The notes: generated by a model from the letters alone, not told the origin. Positions 37,493 through 49,819 are shown, counted from the stretch's first letter. The stretch: 64,000 nucleotides of DNA from Candidatus Fukatsuia symbiotica (GCF_003122425.1 NZ_CP021659.1:2480001-2544000); one strand, 5' to 3'. Made by a program: numbers and translations.

Positions 37493-38215
37493 ATGGCAAC
37501 TGTTTCCATGCGTGATCTGCTCAAAGCAGGTACTCACTTCGGCCATCAAACTCGTTACTGGAATCCCAAAATGAAGCCTTTCATCTTTGGTGCCCGTAAT
37601 AAAGTTCATATCATCAACCTGGAAAAAACGGTCCCCCTGTTCAACGACGCTTTGGCTGAATTGAAAAAGATTGCTTCCCGTAAAGGTAAGATCCTGTTTG
37701 TTGGTACCAAGCGTGCTGCAAGTGAAGCGATAAAAGAAGCGGCCAATGGCTGTGAGCAATTTTTTGTCAATCATCGCTGGTTGGGTGGCATGTTGACTAA
37801 CTGGAGAACCGTTCGTCAATCTATCAACCGTTTGAAAGATTTAGAAACCCAGTCTCAAGATGGCACTTTTGACAAGTTAACCAAGAAAGAAGCGCTAATG
37901 CGCAAACGTGAACTGGACAAGTTGGAAAATAGCTTGGGTGGCATCAAAAATATGAGCGGTTTACCCGATGCCCTGTTTGTTATTGATGCTGAGCATGAAC
38001 ATATCGCGATCAAAGAAGCGAATAACCTGGGTATCCCCGTACTCGCAATCGTTGATACTAACTCTAGTCCGGACGGCGTTGATTTCATTATTCCCGGTAA
38101 CGATGACGCCCTCCGTGCCATAAAATTATATCTAGAGGCTGTTGTAAAAGCTGTTCAGGAAGGCCGTTCTCAAGATCTGGTAGTACAGGCAGAAGAAAAT
38201 TTCATCGTAGAATAA
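37493..38215 (+). CDS. rpsB: 30S ribosomal protein S2
   Basis: 240 aa component of the small ribosomal subunit, needed for S1 binding. Begins [20 protein letters not shown] and contains NVH-type [31 protein letters not shown] and [24 protein letters not shown] 37493 with GAGG upstream. First gene of the conserved rpsB-tsf pair. Confidence 0.98.
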   Translation: MATVSMRDLLKAGTHFGHQTRYWNPKMKPFIFGARNKVHIINLEKTVPLFNDALAELKKIASRKGKILFVGTKRAASEAIKEAANGCEQFFVNHRWLGGMLTNWRTVRQSINRLKDLETQSQDGTFDKLTKKEALMRKRELDKLENSLGGIKNMSGLPDALFVIDAEHEHIAIKEANNLGIPVLAIVDTNSSPDGVDFIIPGNDDALRAIKLYLEAVVKAVQEGRSQDLVVQAEENFIVE

Positions 38216-38220
38216 TAAGC

Positions 38221-38272
38221 GTGCAAAACGCCTTGACCTCGCATAACAAACTACAGTTTTGCAAGAAGTCTA
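38221..38272 (-). repeat. Family A internally deleted copy A8
   Basis: 52 bp piece with GTGCAAAACG at one end, CGCCTTGACCTCGCATAAC inside and GTTTTGCAAGAAGTCTA at the other. It is inserted in the rpsB-tsf intergenic space, a highly expressed operon. Confidence 0.75.
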
Positions 38273-38344
38273 TTAAAAAAATTGTTTGTAGAAATCGTTC
38301 CGCGATCGAATTTTTCCCCCAATGGGATAAACGAGGAAAATTGA

Positions 38345-39193
38345 ATGACTGATATTACTGCGACTCAGGTAAAAGAACTGCGCGACCGTACCGGCGTAGG
38401 TATGATGGACTGCAAAAGGGCGTTGACTGCGGCCAATGGCGATATTAATTTGGCTATTGACAACATGCGTAAATCGGGTCAAGCGAAAGCAGCAAAGAAA
38501 GCAGATCGTGTCGCTGCTGAAGGCATCATTCTGACTAAAGTTGACGGTAACGCTGCGGCTATGGTTGAGCTGAATTGTGAAACAGATTTTGTCGCAAAGG
38601 ATGCGGGTTTCAAAGCATTTGGTGAAGAAGTGATCAACCAGGCGCTAGCCGAAAAAATAACGGACATTGCCATCTTACAAACCAGATTCGAAGAACAACG
38701 CGCCAGTTTAGTCGCCAAAATAGGTGAGAATATCCGTATTCGCCGTATTGCTATATTTACAGATGCGGTATTAGGCCAATATTTGCACCATAACGCACGT
38801 ATTGGTGCAATAGTGGCAGCCAGGGGTGCTGATGCAGAACTGGTTAGACAGCTCGCGGTACACATCGTAGCGAGTCATCCTAAATGTCTTACACCTGAGG
38901 ATGCTCCCAAAGAGGATGTTGATCGTGAGCACCAGTTTCAATTGAGTAGAGTGCTAGAATCTGGCAAACCCCCTGAGATTGCTGAAAAAATACTTGAAGG
39001 GCGTATGAAGAAGTTCACTCATGAGATTTCTCTGACTGGTCAGACTTTCTACGCGGACGCCAACAAAACAGTGAGTCAAATATTAGGTAATGCTGATGTC
39101 GTCGGCTTCGAACGTTATGAAGTGGGTGAAGGGATTGAGAAACCTCAATCCGATTTTGCCGCCGAAGTGACTGCGATGAATTCACCATCTTGA
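38345..39193 (+). CDS. tsf: Translation elongation factor Ts
   Basis: 282 aa nucleotide-exchange factor for EF-Tu. UBA-like N-terminus ([19 protein letters not shown]) with the TDFV-type motif [13 protein letters not shown]. Length matches E. coli (283). RBS GAGGAAA at 38331. The gene is intact although a repeat lies upstream. Confidence 0.98.
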   Translation: MTDITATQVKELRDRTGVGMMDCKRALTAANGDINLAIDNMRKSGQAKAAKKADRVAAEGIILTKVDGNAAAMVELNCETDFVAKDAGFKAFGEEVINQALAEKITDIAILQTRFEEQRASLVAKIGENIRIRRIAIFTDAVLGQYLHHNARIGAIVAARGADAELVRQLAVHIVASHPKCLTPEDAPKEDVDREHQFQLSRVLESGKPPEIAEKILEGRMKKFTHEISLTGQTFYADANKTVSQILGNADVVGFERYEVGEGIEKPQSDFAAEVTAMNSPS

Positions 39194-39199
39194 TACCCG

Positions 39200-39230
39200 A
39201 ATAAAACCGTCAAATGGCGGTTTTATTTTT
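39200..39230 (+). terminator. Rho-independent terminator after tsf
   Basis: Stem AATAAAACCG / CGGTTTTATT, loop TCAAATGG, then a T-run; located 7 bases after the tsf stop. Separates rpsB-tsf from pyrH. Confidence 0.88.
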
Positions 39231-39315
39231 GTCTGTCAGACAGCTAATCGCTATTACCCATCATGTATACGGTCAAATTTCTAACATTTTTATACAGAGG
39301 CTCAAGACAAACACC

Positions 39316-40044
39316 ATGGCAATCAGTGAAAAACCCATATATAAGCGTATTTTACTCAAATTGAGTGGTGAGGCCTTGCAGGGTAAAGAATGTTTTGGTA
39401 TCGACCCTGATATCTTGTATCGTATCGCTAAAGAAATCAAAGAACTAACCGACCTGAAAATTCAAGTTGGTGTCGTCATTGGCGGGGGTAATCTGTTCCG
39501 CGGTGCAGGTTTGGCAAAAGCAGGAATGAACCGTGTCGTTGGTGACCATATGGGTATGCTAGCTACGGTGATGAATGGCTTGGCAATGCGTGATGCGCTG
39601 CACCGTGTCGAAGTTAAAGCACGTATGATGTCTGCTATCCCACTGAGCGGTGTATGTGATAATTATAGCTGGGCCGAAGCTATTAGCTTACTTTGTAATA
39701 ATAGGGTAGTAATTTTTTCTGCCGGTACCGGTAATCCGTTTTTTACTACAGATTCAGCCGCTTGCTTACGTGGTATAGAAATTGAAGCGGATGTGGTGTT
39801 AAAAGCCACCAAAGTTAATGGGGTTTACTCGGCTGATCCGGTGAAAGTTCCAGGAGCGACCTTGTATTCACGGTTAACCTACCAGGATGTGTTAGAGCGT
39901 GAACTAAAAGTGATGGATCTCGCCGCCTTTACCTTGGCTCGTGACCACAGTTTACCCATCCGTGTATTTAATATGAATACATTTGGAGCATTACGACGGG
40001 TTGTCATGGGTGAAGATGAAGGAACGTTAATCGGTAACAAGTGA
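39316..40044 (+). CDS. pyrH: UMP kinase
   Basis: 242 aa cytosolic hexameric kinase converting UMP to UDP. Recognisable are [50 protein letters not shown] and [16 protein letters not shown] 39316 ([16 protein letters not shown]) is chosen; the longer upstream frame overlaps the tsf terminator. Followed by frr in the standard order. Confidence 0.97.
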   Translation: MAISEKPIYKRILLKLSGEALQGKECFGIDPDILYRIAKEIKELTDLKIQVGVVIGGGNLFRGAGLAKAGMNRVVGDHMGMLATVMNGLAMRDALHRVEVKARMMSAIPLSGVCDNYSWAEAISLLCNNRVVIFSAGTGNPFFTTDSAACLRGIEIEADVVLKATKVNGVYSADPVKVPGATLYSRLTYQDVLERELKVMDLAAFTLARDHSLPIRVFNMNTFGALRRVVMGEDEGTLIGNK

Positions 40045-40194
40045 TCTCTTTTCACAATCCGTCCATTATTCCTTTGCTTATTCAACAGTGACACGACATG
40101 GTATAGTAGAGTTACTACAGAACTATGGTTTTGCAAGGGCGATTTTGCAAAGGGTTGGGTTTGCCAAATTATCAGTTTTTCAAAGGTTCACAAC

Positions 40195-40752
40195 GTGATC
40201 AATAAAATTAAAATAGATGCCTCTGAGCACATGAAAAAATGTATAGAAGTTTTCAAGGGTCATATCAGCAAAATCCGTACAGGGCGCGCTGCGCCGAGCA
40301 TGCTCGATGGTATTTCAGTCGAATACTATGGTAGTGCAACGCCGTTACGCCAATTGGCTAACGTAGTTGCAGAAGATTCCAGAACCCTGGCCATCACCGT
40401 ATTTGACCATAGCATAAGCTCGACGGTAGAAAAAGCCATCAGAACATCAGATTTAGGCCTCAACCCTATTTCTGCCGGTGCTGTTATTCGAGTGCCTCTA
40501 GCTCCCCTTACTGAAGAACGCCGCAAAGAGTTAGTAAAAACTGCACGGCGAGAGGCTGAACGAAGTCGTACTGCTGTACGGAATATCCGTCAGGATGCTA
40601 ACAAAAAAACGAAAGCGTTACTGAAAGACAGTGCAATCAGCGAAGACGAAGAACATGATTCTCAAGATAGTGTACAAAAACTGACGGATGCTCATATCAA
40701 AGAAATTGACGAGTTACTGGCGATGAAAGAAGCCGATCTGATGACATTTTAA
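40195..40752 (+). CDS. frr: Ribosome recycling factor
   Basis: 185 aa protein that splits post-termination ribosomes with EF-G. Conserved stretches are [42 protein letters not shown] and a C-terminal helix [18 protein letters not shown] 40195 is the start, the same unusual start as in E. coli. Short TTTTGCAA fragments upstream (about 40130-40150) are family A debris. Confidence 0.97.
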   Translation: MINKIKIDASEHMKKCIEVFKGHISKIRTGRAAPSMLDGISVEYYGSATPLRQLANVVAEDSRTLAITVFDHSISSTVEKAIRTSDLGLNPISAGAVIRVPLAPLTEERRKELVKTARREAERSRTAVRNIRQDANKKTKALLKDSAISEDEEHDSQDSVQKLTDAHIKEIDELLAMKEADLMTF

Positions 40753-40787
40753 TTTAAAACCATGTCGTTCATATTCAGAGTGTATTC

Positions 40788-42035
40788 ATGAAGAGATTGG
40801 CTATTCTTGGTTCTACCGGTTCCATCGGCTGTAGTACTTTGGACGTAGTACGAGCTAATCGCTCTCGGTTTACCGTGACAGCATTAGTTGGTGGTCGTAA
40901 TGTCAAACGGATGGTCACGCAATGTCAGGAATTCAAGCCGCTTTATGCTGCGATGGCTGATAAACACTCAGCACTCTCCCTGCGTACTTCATTGGCAGAA
41001 CACGGGATAAAAACTGAAGTTTCTTTTGGCGAGCAGTGCATCGGTGAACTGGCAGCATTAAATGATGTTGATCAGGTGATGGCTGCTATCGTTGGTGTCG
41101 CTGGATTATTGCCTACCTTGTCGGCGATTCGGGCGGGTAAACAGGTGTTATTAGCCAACAAAGAGTCGGTGGTCACCTGCGGTCGTCTATTTATGGAGGA
41201 AGTGCAAAAAAATGGTGCTCAATTATTGCCGATCGACAGTGAACACAATGCTATTTTTCAATGTCTACCGGAGCGGGTCCAACAACAATTAGGTCATGCT
41301 GATTTAGCTGAATATGGGGTTTCAGGTATTATTTTGACAGCCTCCGGTGGGGCGTTACGTGAAATACCTTTGGCACAACTCGCTGATGTTACTCCTTATC
41401 AAGCCTGCGCCCATCCGAATTGGAGTATGGGGCTCAAGATTTCCGTGGATTCAGCTACCATGATGAATAAAGGTTTGGAATATATTGAGGCACGCTGGTT
41501 ATTTAACGCTTCAAGTAAACAGGTAGAAGTTGTTTTACATCCACAATCAGTGATTCATTCTATGGTACGTTATAACGACGGCAACCTATTAGCTCAATTA
41601 GGCACTCCTGATATGTGTATCCCGATTGCTTATGCGATGACTTACCCCGAACGGATAAAATTGACCGTCAAGCCACTCGATCTATGTAGTATTGGAACGC
41701 TGACCTTTGCCAAGCCTGATAAGAATCGTTATCCTTGCCTACAGTTAGCGATTGACGCCTGTAATAAAGGTCAGGCTGCGACCACCACGCTTAATGCAGC
41801 CAATGAAGTTGCAGTGCAAGCGTTTCTCAACGGCTCTATTCGTTTTACTGATATTGCAACAGTGAACCACCAGGTTGTTGAAAGGCTGAGTTTGCTCGAT
41901 CCAACCAGCGTAGAAGAGGTTTTAGACATCGACACCGAAGCTCGTGATGAAGCAAAGAGAAGTATCGCAGCATTGGAAAAAAATTATTTTACTAAGGGAA
42001 TCAGTTCGAACCATGTCGTCCAAAAATGCAGATAA
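40788..42035 (+). CDS. dxr: 1-deoxy-D-xylulose 5-phosphate reductoisomerase
   Basis: 415 aa MEP-pathway enzyme making MEP, precursor of IPP, for undecaprenyl phosphate and quinones. NADPH site [26 protein letters not shown]; metal-binding DSEHNAIFQ; flexible loop [27 protein letters not shown]. The C-terminus is about 15 residues longer than in E. coli and overlaps the uppS start by 23 bases. Confidence 0.97.
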   Translation: MKRLAILGSTGSIGCSTLDVVRANRSRFTVTALVGGRNVKRMVTQCQEFKPLYAAMADKHSALSLRTSLAEHGIKTEVSFGEQCIGELAALNDVDQVMAAIVGVAGLLPTLSAIRAGKQVLLANKESVVTCGRLFMEEVQKNGAQLLPIDSEHNAIFQCLPERVQQQLGHADLAEYGVSGIILTASGGALREIPLAQLADVTPYQACAHPNWSMGLKISVDSATMMNKGLEYIEARWLFNASSKQVEVVLHPQSVIHSMVRYNDGNLLAQLGTPDMCIPIAYAMTYPERIKLTVKPLDLCSIGTLTFAKPDKNRYPCLQLAIDACNKGQAATTTLNAANEVAVQAFLNGSIRFTDIATVNHQVVERLSLLDPTSVEEVLDIDTEARDEAKRSIAALEKNYFTKGISSNHVVQKCR

Positions 42036-42771
42036 GGCGAGTTTGCCCTCCCTGGCGCAGCGATTGCCGCGTCATGTTGCTATTATTATGGACGGCAATG
42101 GTCGCTGGGCAAAATCTCAAGGGAAAATGAGGCCCTTCGGTCATAAAGCAGGATTGAAATCCGTGCGCCGAGCGGTTAGTTTTGCCGCAAAACAGGGGTT
42201 GAAGGCGCTGACACTTTACGCATTTAGCAGTGAGAATTGGCATCGTCCTGCTGATGAAGTCAGCGCATTAATGAAACTTTTTATGTATGCCTTAGACAAA
42301 GAGGTAAAAAGTCTACATGAAAATAAGGTCTGCTTACATATCATCGGCGATACCAGCCGTTTTGATCCGCGCTTACGGGATCGTATTCAGAGTGTTGAAG
42401 TACTGACAGAAAATAATAATGGGTTGCAACTCAACATCGCAGCCAATTATGGCGGACGTTGGGATATTATGCAGAGTATGCGCCATTTAGCTCGACAGGT
42501 TCAGCAAGGATTGTTACAACCTGATGATCTTGATGAGGAATTAATTAATCGCTGCATGAGCACACGATCTCCGGTCGATTTAGTAATCAGAACGGGTGGC
42601 GAGCGTCGCATCAGTAATTTTTTATTGTGGCAAATAGCCTATGCTGAACTTTATTTTACCGATGTACTCTGGCCTGATTTTGATGAAAACATCTTTAAAA
42701 GGGCACTGGATGAATTTGCACAACGTGAACGTCGTTTCGGTGGAGCATCACCCGTAGACAACATGACATAA
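42013..42771 (+). CDS. uppS: Undecaprenyl diphosphate synthase
   Basis: 252 aa cis-prenyltransferase that elongates FPP to the C55 carrier used for peptidoglycan, ECA and LPS. Catalytic Asp in [11 protein letters not shown], substrate Arg region [17 protein letters not shown], and FSSENW loop. ATG 42013 overlaps the dxr 3' end. Confidence 0.97.
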   Translation: MSSKNADKASLPSLAQRLPRHVAIIMDGNGRWAKSQGKMRPFGHKAGLKSVRRAVSFAAKQGLKALTLYAFSSENWHRPADEVSALMKLFMYALDKEVKSLHENKVCLHIIGDTSRFDPRLRDRIQSVEVLTENNNGLQLNIAANYGGRWDIMQSMRHLARQVQQGLLQPDDLDEELINRCMSTRSPVDLVIRTGGERRISNFLLWQIAYAELYFTDVLWPDFDENIFKRALDEFAQRERRFGGASPVDNMT

Positions 42772-42794
42772 ATTCAGAATTACACCTAAAAATT

Positions 42795-42859
42795 GCATTT
42801 TTTCGCCGATTTTTTCCTCGTCTGAGCGATGCTCATGATGATTTCGACTAGCTTCTTAG
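42795..42859 (-). repeat. Family B partial copy
   Basis: About 65 bp (TTTTTTCGCCGATTTTTTCC, TCGTCTGAGC, GATTTCGACTAGCTTCTTA) inserted in the uppS-cdsA spacer. The Shine-Dalgarno of cdsA (GGGGG) starts right after its end. Confidence 0.75.
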
Positions 42860-42868
42860 GGGGAACTT

Positions 42869-43717
42869 TTGCTGAAGCCTCGTCTTATTACTGCGTTGAT
42901 TTTGATCCCCATGGTTATCGGCGTGCTATTTCTTCTACCACCCACTGCCTTTGCCGGCGTCATCTTAATGGTCTGTATGCTAGCCGCTTGGGAGTGGGGG
43001 CAGTTAGCAGGGTTTGTCAACAGTGGTCAACGTCTTTGCCTGGCTATCCTATGCGGTTTGCTCCTCGTTGTGATGTTATTGAGTATCCCTAGGCATCAAT
43101 ATTCAGTGGATCTACTGCAGATTGGTATACCACTTTGGATCTCCCTGGGGTGGTGGTTAACAGCGCTGATATTAGTGCTCACTTATCCACGTTCAGCGGT
43201 TTTCTGGCGTAATTCGCGTATTTTGACTATCATCTTTGGCGTTCTTACCATTGTTCCGTTCTTTTGCGGGATGTTTGCCCTGCGTCAATATGATTACCAA
43301 CAGAGTCATACCGCTGGAGCCTGGTGGTTACTTTACCTAATGTTATTAGTATGGGGTGCAGATTCTGGTGCTTATTTTTTTGGTAAAACGTTTGGTAAAC
43401 ATAAATTGGTGGTGAAAGTCTCTCCTGCCAAGACTTGGGAAGGATTATTGGGTGGTTTACTGACTTCTGCCTTAATATCCTGTCTGTTTAGCCACTATGC
43501 ACCACTGGAGTTGAGCCATAAAAAGCTTTTAATTTGCTCTGTTGTGGCAGCACTTGCATCCGTACTGGGTGATCTGAGCGAAAGTATGTTTAAACGCGAA
43601 GCGGGGATTAAAGACAGCGGTCATTTAATTCCAGGACATGGCGGCATATTGGATCGTATCGATAGCTTGACCGCCGCTGTACCCGTGTTCACTTGCTTGA
43701 TGCTGTTAGTGTTTTAA
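42869..43717 (+). CDS. cdsA: Phosphatidate cytidylyltransferase (CDP-diglyceride synthase)
   Basis: 282 aa polytopic inner-membrane enzyme making CDP-diacylglycerol, the branch point of phospholipid synthesis. Contains the family signature SMFKREAGIKDSGHLIPGHG and DRIDSL, and WGADSGAYFFGK. About eight transmembrane segments. TTG 42869 is chosen because the protein then aligns end to end with E. coli CdsA. Confidence 0.95.
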   Translation: MLKPRLITALILIPMVIGVLFLLPPTAFAGVILMVCMLAAWEWGQLAGFVNSGQRLCLAILCGLLLVVMLLSIPRHQYSVDLLQIGIPLWISLGWWLTALILVLTYPRSAVFWRNSRILTIIFGVLTIVPFFCGMFALRQYDYQQSHTAGAWWLLYLMLLVWGADSGAYFFGKTFGKHKLVVKVSPAKTWEGLLGGLLTSALISCLFSHYAPLELSHKKLLICSVVAALASVLGDLSESMFKREAGIKDSGHLIPGHGGILDRIDSLTAAVPVFTCLMLLVF

Positions 43718-43740
43718 AATAGATTTCGAATAGGCTCTTA
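43718..43740 (-). repeat. Family B terminal fragment
   Basis: Isolated inverted end (AGATTTCGAATAGGCTCTTA) in the 40 bp between cdsA and rseP. Confidence 0.65.
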
Positions 43741-43759
43741 AGCAAGGAATGTAGTGATT

Positions 43760-45115
43760 ATGATACATATATTGTGGAGCTTGAGTGCCTTCATCCTTGC
43801 ATTGGGTGTTTTAATTACCGTCCATGAGTTTGGTCATTTTTGGGTAGCACGCCGTTGTGGTGTCAAGGTGGAATGTTTTTCCATTGGTTTTGGTAAACCC
43901 CTGTGGCAACGTATTGATCGTCAAGGTACGAAGTATGTCGTCGCCCTGATCCCGTTGGGCGGTTACGTTAAAATGCTTGATGAATCTATCACAGCTGTCG
44001 CACCGGAGTTCCGTCATCAGGCTTTTAATAACAAGACAATTCTACAACGTGCAGCTATTATTAGTGCCGGACCTATTGCTAATTTTCTTTTTGCTATCCT
44101 TGCTTACTGGCTGGTATTTGTCATCGGTGTGCCAAGTGTACGGCCGGTTGTTGGTGATGTTCTTGAACAATCCATCGCAGCGCAGGCACGTATTTTGCCA
44201 GGGATGGAGCTGAAAACAGTCGATAATAGAGAAACACGAGATTGGGATGCTGTTCGACTGGCACTGATGGGCAAAATCGGTGATGACCAGGTTAAAATAG
44301 GTGTTACTCCCCCCGGCTCTGGTGGTGTAGTGCAAAAAATTCTGGATCTAAAGCAGTGGAAATTCGAAGCGGATAAACAGGATCCCATAGCCACGTTAGG
44401 TATTCTTCCTCTAGGTCCACAGGTTCAGTCAGTACTGGCAGAAGTTCGATCGGGTTCGGCTGCACAAAAGGCAGGTTTACAAGTGGGAGATAAGATAGTT
44501 AAAGTGGGTAACCAATTAGTCAATAGTTGGTCATTATTTGTCACCTTGATACGTAATAACCCTAATAAACCTTTAGCATTAGAAATTGAAAGAAAAGGAA
44601 CACCCTTATTTTTGACTCTGATACCTGATGCCATTCCAGGAGATATCACACCCACTCAAGGTTTTGCCGGTGTCGTACCGCAAATGATACCACTAGCACA
44701 GGAATACAGAATAGTTCGCCAATATGATCCGCTTTCTGCACTGTATCAGGCCTTCGATCAAACCTGGCAACTCACGCGATTGACGGTCAACATGCTGCGA
44801 AAACTGATTACTGGTGATGTTAAGCTGAATAACCTGAGTGGCCCGATATCGATTGCACAGGGAGCGGGAGCTTCAGCTCAGTATGGATTTGTGTATTACC
44901 TCATGTTCCTGGCACTCATTAGTGTCAATTTAGGGATCATTAATCTATTCCCATTGCCAGTATTAGATGGCGGTCATCTGCTTTTCTTAACGATAGAAAA
45001 GCTAAAAGGTGAACCGCTTTCCGAACGAGTACAAGACGTCAGCTTCCGCATCGGTTCAATTTTGCTGGTGTTGTTGATGGGGCTTGCACTTTTCAATGAC
45101 TTCTCCCGCTTTTAA
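43760..45115 (+). CDS. rseP: Site-2 intramembrane zinc protease RseP
   Basis: 451 aa. It cleaves anti-sigma factor RseA in the sigma-E envelope-stress pathway and clears signal peptides. Zinc motif HEFGH in the first transmembrane helix, two PDZ domains (about 115-300), and the third zinc ligand in [16 protein letters not shown] 43760 is preferred over GTG 43754 by comparison with E. coli. Lies directly before bamA, whose product folds the proteins this pathway monitors. Confidence 0.96.
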   Translation: MIHILWSLSAFILALGVLITVHEFGHFWVARRCGVKVECFSIGFGKPLWQRIDRQGTKYVVALIPLGGYVKMLDESITAVAPEFRHQAFNNKTILQRAAIISAGPIANFLFAILAYWLVFVIGVPSVRPVVGDVLEQSIAAQARILPGMELKTVDNRETRDWDAVRLALMGKIGDDQVKIGVTPPGSGGVVQKILDLKQWKFEADKQDPIATLGILPLGPQVQSVLAEVRSGSAAQKAGLQVGDKIVKVGNQLVNSWSLFVTLIRNNPNKPLALEIERKGTPLFLTLIPDAIPGDITPTQGFAGVVPQMIPLAQEYRIVRQYDPLSALYQAFDQTWQLTRLTVNMLRKLITGDVKLNNLSGPISIAQGAGASAQYGFVYYLMFLALISVNLGIINLFPLPVLDGGHLLFLTIEKLKGEPLSERVQDVSFRIGSILLVLLMGLALFNDFSRF

Positions 45116-45149
45116 AGGTTGGAGATAATAAGAAGAGCGCGTAACAACG

Positions 45150-47537
45150 ATGGTGATGAAAAAATTGCTCATAGCGTCGCTGCTGTTTGGCAGCGCCACC
45201 GTGTACGGGGCAGGTTCGTTCGTGGTGAAAGATATTCATTTCGAGGGCTTACAGCGCGTAGCCGTTGGTGCCGCGTTGCTTAATATGCCGGTGCGTGTCG
45301 GTGATACTGTCGATGATGAAGATACCGGTAGAATTATCCGTGCATTATTTGCCACCGGCAGTTTTGAAGACATCCAAGTCTTACGTGATGGGAATACATT
45401 GGTTGTTCAAGTCAAAGAACGACCAACCATTGCTAATATCACTTTTTCCGGCAACAAATCGGTAAAAGCAGATATGCTGAAACAAAACTTACAAGCTTCA
45501 GGTGTTCGGGTAGGTGAAGCATTGGATCGTACAACCTTATCAAATATTGAAAAAGGATTGGAAGATTTTTATTACAGCGCCGGTAAATATAATGCTTCGG
45601 TCAAAGCCATTGTTACCCCTTTGCCCCGTAATCGTATTGATCTCAAACTGGTATTTATTGAAGGTGTCGCGGCGAAAATCAAGCAGATTAATATTGTCGG
45701 CAACCATGCCTTTACCAACGATGAACTGATTTCGCGCTTTCAACTCCACGATGAAGTTCCTTGGTGGAACCTGCTAGGCAATCGTAAATATCAAAAACAA
45801 AAACTGGCGGGTGATCTAGAAAGCTTACGTAGCTTCTATCTGGATCGGGGCTATGTCCGTTTTAATATCGACTCTACTCAGGTAAGTTTGACGCCAGATA
45901 AAAAAAGCATCTACATCACGGTCAATATTACCGAAGGCAAGCCCTATAAGTTCAATAAAGTAACGGTAAGTGGTAATCTGGCCGATCACCAATCGGAAGC
46001 CGAAAAACTGATTCAGATTAAACCAGGCGAGTGGTACAATGGCAGCAAAGTTACCCGTATGGAAAACGACATCAAGAAAATGTTGGCCCGTTATGGTTAT
46101 GCTTATCCGACAGTAATCAGCCAGCCGGAAATTAACGATGTGGATAAAACAGTAACACTACGTATCAACTTGGAGGCGGGTCGTCGCTTTTACGTGCGCC
46201 ATATTCGTTTTCAAGGTAACAACACCAGTAAAGATTCCGTTTTACGTCGTGAAATGCGTCAAATGGAAGGTGCCTGGTTGGGGAGTGATCAAATCGAACA
46301 AGGCAAAGAGCGCCTGAATCGGTTAGGTTATTTCGAAAGTGTTGACGTGGAAACACAACGGGTACCAGGTACCGTTGATCAAGTAGATGTCATTTACAAA
46401 GTGAATGAACGTAACACCGGCAGCCTTAATTTTGGCCTGGGTTACGGTACAGAAAGTGGTATCAGCTACCAGGTTGGTGCCTCACAGGATAACTGGCTGG
46501 GCACGGGTAATAGCGTGGGTATCAATGCCAGTAAAAATGATTACCGGAGTTACGCAGAATTTACTTTAACCGATCCTTATTTCACCGTGAATGGTGTCAG
46601 TCTGGGTGGGCGTATTTTCTATGACAATTTCAAAGCAGGTAAAGCTGATTTATCTAGCTATACCAACAGCAGTTATGGTTTAGATGGAACGCTTGGCTTT
46701 CCAATCAACGAGAACAATTCATTACGAATAGGTATGGGGTATGCCCACAACAGCTTATCTGATATGCAACCCCAGGTTTCCATGTGGCGTTATCTGAAAT
46801 CAGTAAAGCAAGATGTTAACTACGTTGATCGTACCAATTTTACCACTAATGATTTTACCTTAAGCAGCGGCTGGTCTTATAACAGTCTCGACCGAGGTTT
46901 CTTCCCAACATCAGGGGTAAAATCGTCACTAAGTGGTAAAGTTACCCTGCCGGGATCAGGTAACGAATTCTATAAAGTTACTCTTAATACATCGGCCTAC
47001 CTACCATTGGATGAAAATCATTCATGGGTGGTATTAGGTCGTGGACTCCTCGGTTATGGTGGCGGTATTGGCGCAAAAGAAATGCCATTTTACGAGAATT
47101 TCTATGCGGGGGGATCCAGTACTGTGCGCGGTTTCCGTTCAAACAACATCGGGCCTAAGGCAGCATATTATGCCGATAACGGTGCCAAGATAAACAAATC
47201 TACTGATGCGATCGGGGGTAATGCAATGGCAGTAGCCAGTATAGAATTGATCACACCCACCCCCTTTATCAGCGAAAAATACGCTAACTCAATACGTACT
47301 TCTTTCTTTATCGATTCGGGCACAGTGTGGGATACCGACTGGAAGAATACAGCACAAACACGCGCAGCAGACATTCCAGACTACAGCAATCGAAATAATG
47401 TCCGTGTCTCTGCGGGGGTCGCACTACAATGGATGTCGCCACTGGCTCCTTTGGTCTTTTCCTATGCCAAACCGATTAAAGACTACCCTGGCGACAAATC
47501 AGAGCAATTCCAGTTTAATATTGGTAAAACCTGGTAA
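45150..47537 (+). CDS. bamA: Outer-membrane beta-barrel assembly protein BamA
   Basis: 795 aa Omp85 insertase. Signal peptide ([15 protein letters not shown]), five POTRA domains (about 22-420) and a 16-strand barrel with loop-6 VRGF in [13 protein letters not shown] and terminal FNIGKTW. Loop 6 is shorter than in E. coli and lacks the Cys pair found there. It would insert the invasin-type barrel encoded at 28156. Intact. Confidence 0.98.
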   Translation: MVMKKLLIASLLFGSATVYGAGSFVVKDIHFEGLQRVAVGAALLNMPVRVGDTVDDEDTGRIIRALFATGSFEDIQVLRDGNTLVVQVKERPTIANITFSGNKSVKADMLKQNLQASGVRVGEALDRTTLSNIEKGLEDFYYSAGKYNASVKAIVTPLPRNRIDLKLVFIEGVAAKIKQINIVGNHAFTNDELISRFQLHDEVPWWNLLGNRKYQKQKLAGDLESLRSFYLDRGYVRFNIDSTQVSLTPDKKSIYITVNITEGKPYKFNKVTVSGNLADHQSEAEKLIQIKPGEWYNGSKVTRMENDIKKMLARYGYAYPTVISQPEINDVDKTVTLRINLEAGRRFYVRHIRFQGNNTSKDSVLRREMRQMEGAWLGSDQIEQGKERLNRLGYFESVDVETQRVPGTVDQVDVIYKVNERNTGSLNFGLGYGTESGISYQVGASQDNWLGTGNSVGINASKNDYRSYAEFTLTDPYFTVNGVSLGGRIFYDNFKAGKADLSSYTNSSYGLDGTLGFPINENNSLRIGMGYAHNSLSDMQPQVSMWRYLKSVKQDVNYVDRTNFTTNDFTLSSGWSYNSLDRGFFPTSGVKSSLSGKVTLPGSGNEFYKVTLNTSAYLPLDENHSWVVLGRGLLGYGGGIGAKEMPFYENFYAGGSSTVRGFRSNNIGPKAAYYADNGAKINKSTDAIGGNAMAVASIELITPTPFISEKYANSIRTSFFIDSGTVWDTDWKNTAQTRAADIPDYSNRNNVRVSAGVALQWMSPLAPLVFSYAKPIKDYPGDKSEQFQFNIGKTW

Positions 47538-47640
47538 CTCAATTCGAATATGATGAGAAAACGCATGAACACCGTGCTTTGCCGGTGTTATGTGTGTTAC
47601 AAGGTATGACTACACATAAAAGGTATGTAAGGAGATGGTA

Positions 47641-48138
47641 ATGAAAAAATGGTTATATGCCACAGGTCTTGGTTTAGCATTAATGACATCGGCTGGCGTC
47701 CAAGCTGGTGACAAAATTGCCATTGTTAACGTCGCGCAGATTTTCCAAAAATTACCTGCACGTGAGGCTGTAGCCAAACAATTGGAGAATGAATTTAAAG
47801 GACGTGCAACAGATCTAAAAAGCATGGAAGAAAAACTGCGGACTGATATGGAAAAATTGCAACGTGATCGAAGCATCATGAAAACCAGTGATATTAGCAG
47901 CATGGAAAAAAATATTATGGAGCAGCGTGAAACATTCGGCAACAAAGCACAAACATTCGAGATAGACAATCGTCGTCGTCAAACGGAAGAACGCAATAAA
48001 ATTTTGAGTCGTATTCAAGATGCAGTGAAAACAGTAGCGACGAAAAAAAGTTATGACATGGTGATCGACGTAAGTGCTGTGGTCTATGCGTTACCGTCTA
48101 AAGATATCACGGCTGACGTACTGAAAGAGGTTAAATAA
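47641..48138 (+). CDS. skp: Periplasmic chaperone Skp
   Basis: 165 aa trimeric chaperone carrying unfolded outer-membrane proteins to BamA. Signal peptide (YATGLGLALMTSAGVQA), a beta core segment KIAIVNVAQIF, and long charged helices forming the tentacles. ATG 47641 is preferred because AAGGAG lies 7 bases upstream; ATG 47635 overlaps it. Confidence 0.95.
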   Translation: MKKWLYATGLGLALMTSAGVQAGDKIAIVNVAQIFQKLPAREAVAKQLENEFKGRATDLKSMEEKLRTDMEKLQRDRSIMKTSDISSMEKNIMEQRETFGNKAQTFEIDNRRRQTEERNKILSRIQDAVKTVATKKSYDMVIDVSAVVYALPSKDITADVLKEVK

Positions 48139-48141
48139 CCC

Positions 48142-49209
48142 ATGTTTTCAATGCGAGTGGCTGACCTCGTCCAAAAATTGGCAGAAAAGGGCTTGCATGC
48201 ACAGGTACAGGGTGATGGCAATCTCGTCATCACCGGTATTGCATCAATGCATTCTGCTCAAGCAGGACAAATCACGTTTTTGTCAAACAGCCGCAACCGT
48301 GAACAACTGGTTACTTGCCAAGCCAGCGTCGTAGTGCTCACTGAGACAGATTTACCATTTTGCCAAATGACAGCCCTAGTCGTTAACAATCCTTATGTTG
48401 CCTATGCACACATAGCACAAATAATGGATACTACACCTCAACCTGCTCAGGGCATCGCACCCAGTGCCGTAGTTTCACCACAGGCGACGATAGGAAGACA
48501 GGTTTCTATTGGCGCAAATACTGTTATCGAATCCGGCGTAATACTAGGTGATCACGTGATCATTGGTGCGGGTTGTTTTATCGGTAAAAATGCACGTATT
48601 GGCACCGGTAGCCGTTTATGGGCTAATGTTGCACTTTATCATGAAGTTGAGATCGGACAGTATTGTCTTATCCATGCAGGTAGTGTCATTGGTGCCGATG
48701 GTTTTGGTTACGCCAATGAAAGCGGCAAGTGGATTAAAATCCCACAATTGGGTACGGTACAAATTGGTAATCATGTTGAAATTGGCGCTTGCACTACCAT
48801 TGATCGCGGCGCACTGGATAACACCGTTATTGGCAATGGTGTCATCATTGATAATCAATGCCAGATTGCACATAACGTGGTGATTGGAGAAAATACGGCT
48901 ATTGCTGGTGGAGTCATTATGGCAGGTAGCCTGAAAATTGGGCGCTATTGTCAGATAGGTGGTGCCAGTGTCATCAACGGTCATATGGAAATTGCAGATA
49001 AGGTGGTGATCACAGGAATGGGAATGGTAATGCGCCCTATTACCGAGCCTGGGATATACTCTTCGGGTGTTCCCTTGCAACCCAATAAAACCTGGCGTAA
49101 AACGGCAGCATTGGTGATGAGTATCGATAAAATAAACCAACGTTTAAAAAAGGTTGAACGTCACATCGATAAAGATCCCGCATCGTCTGATGATGCTCTA
49201 AGTAAATAA
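48142..49209 (+). CDS. lpxD: UDP-3-O-(3-hydroxyacyl)glucosamine N-acyltransferase LpxD
   Basis: 355 aa trimeric enzyme adding the N-linked acyl chain in lipid A synthesis. N-terminal uridine-binding domain, then left-handed beta helix of hexapeptide repeats ([20 protein letters not shown]-type), with catalytic His in [17 protein letters not shown]. Starts 3 bases after skp. The C-terminal helix is slightly longer than in E. coli. Confidence 0.97.
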   Translation: MFSMRVADLVQKLAEKGLHAQVQGDGNLVITGIASMHSAQAGQITFLSNSRNREQLVTCQASVVVLTETDLPFCQMTALVVNNPYVAYAHIAQIMDTTPQPAQGIAPSAVVSPQATIGRQVSIGANTVIESGVILGDHVIIGAGCFIGKNARIGTGSRLWANVALYHEVEIGQYCLIHAGSVIGADGFGYANESGKWIKIPQLGTVQIGNHVEIGACTTIDRGALDNTVIGNGVIIDNQCQIAHNVVIGENTAIAGGVIMAGSLKIGRYCQIGGASVINGHMEIADKVVITGMGMVMRPITEPGIYSSGVPLQPNKTWRKTAALVMSIDKINQRLKKVERHIDKDPASSDDALSK

Positions 49210-49342
49210 GAGATACACTGCCAAAAAAGTACTGCACAGTTGCCAATTTTCAGCTTATCTGCTTGATCTATATTTAGAAAAAAATTGGGATCAACGCAAC
49301 CATGCTATTAATGCCATCAGTTTTTTAGACAGGAAAAGTATT

Positions 49343-49819
49343 TTGACTACAAACAACGATCCTCTGCATATTGAAGAGATTTTGACACTGCTCCCGCATC
49401 GTTATCCATTTTTGTTGGTCGATCGTGTTTTGGAATTTGAAAAATGCAAATTTCTACGAGCGACAAAAAACGTTTCTTTTAACGAGCCTTTTTTCCAAGG
49501 ACATTTTCCCGGTAAGCCTATTTTCCCCGGCGTACTGATTCTGGAAGCGCTAGCACAGGCAACCGGGATCCTCGCTTTTAAAAGCTATGGTGAGCTTAAA
49601 TCTGGTGAGATTTTCTATTTTACCGGTATTGACAAAGCACGCTTTAAACGTCCGGTCACACCTGGAGACCAGATGATTTTGGAAGTGACATTTGGTAGAA
49701 CACGCTGTGGTATCACCTGTTTCGACGGTGTCGCCAAAGTTGATGGCAACGTCGTCTGTGAAGCCACCATGACCTGTGCACGTAGTCAGCAAAAAACGCC
49801 TGGAGAACAAGGTCAGTGA
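49343..49819 (+). CDS. fabZ: (3R)-hydroxyacyl-ACP dehydratase FabZ
   Basis: 158 aa hot-dog-fold dehydratase of fatty-acid elongation that competes with LpxA for 3-hydroxymyristoyl-ACP. Catalytic His in [13 protein letters not shown], catalytic Glu in [13 protein letters not shown], and [16 protein letters not shown] 49343 is the start, as in E. coli. The last four bases overlap lpxA (GTGA). Confidence 0.97.
   Translation: MTTNNDPLHIEEILTLLPHRYPFLLVDRVLEFEKCKFLRATKNVSFNEPFFQGHFPGKPIFPGVLILEALAQATGILAFKSYGELKSGEIFYFTGIDKARFKRPVTPGDQMILEVTFGRTRCGITCFDGVAKVDGNVVCEATMTCARSQQKTPGEQGQ

Noticed and set aside
47567-47590. Terminator between bamA and skp
   Set aside because: A modest AACACCG/CGGTGTT hairpin without a T-tract; skp is normally co-transcribed with bamA.
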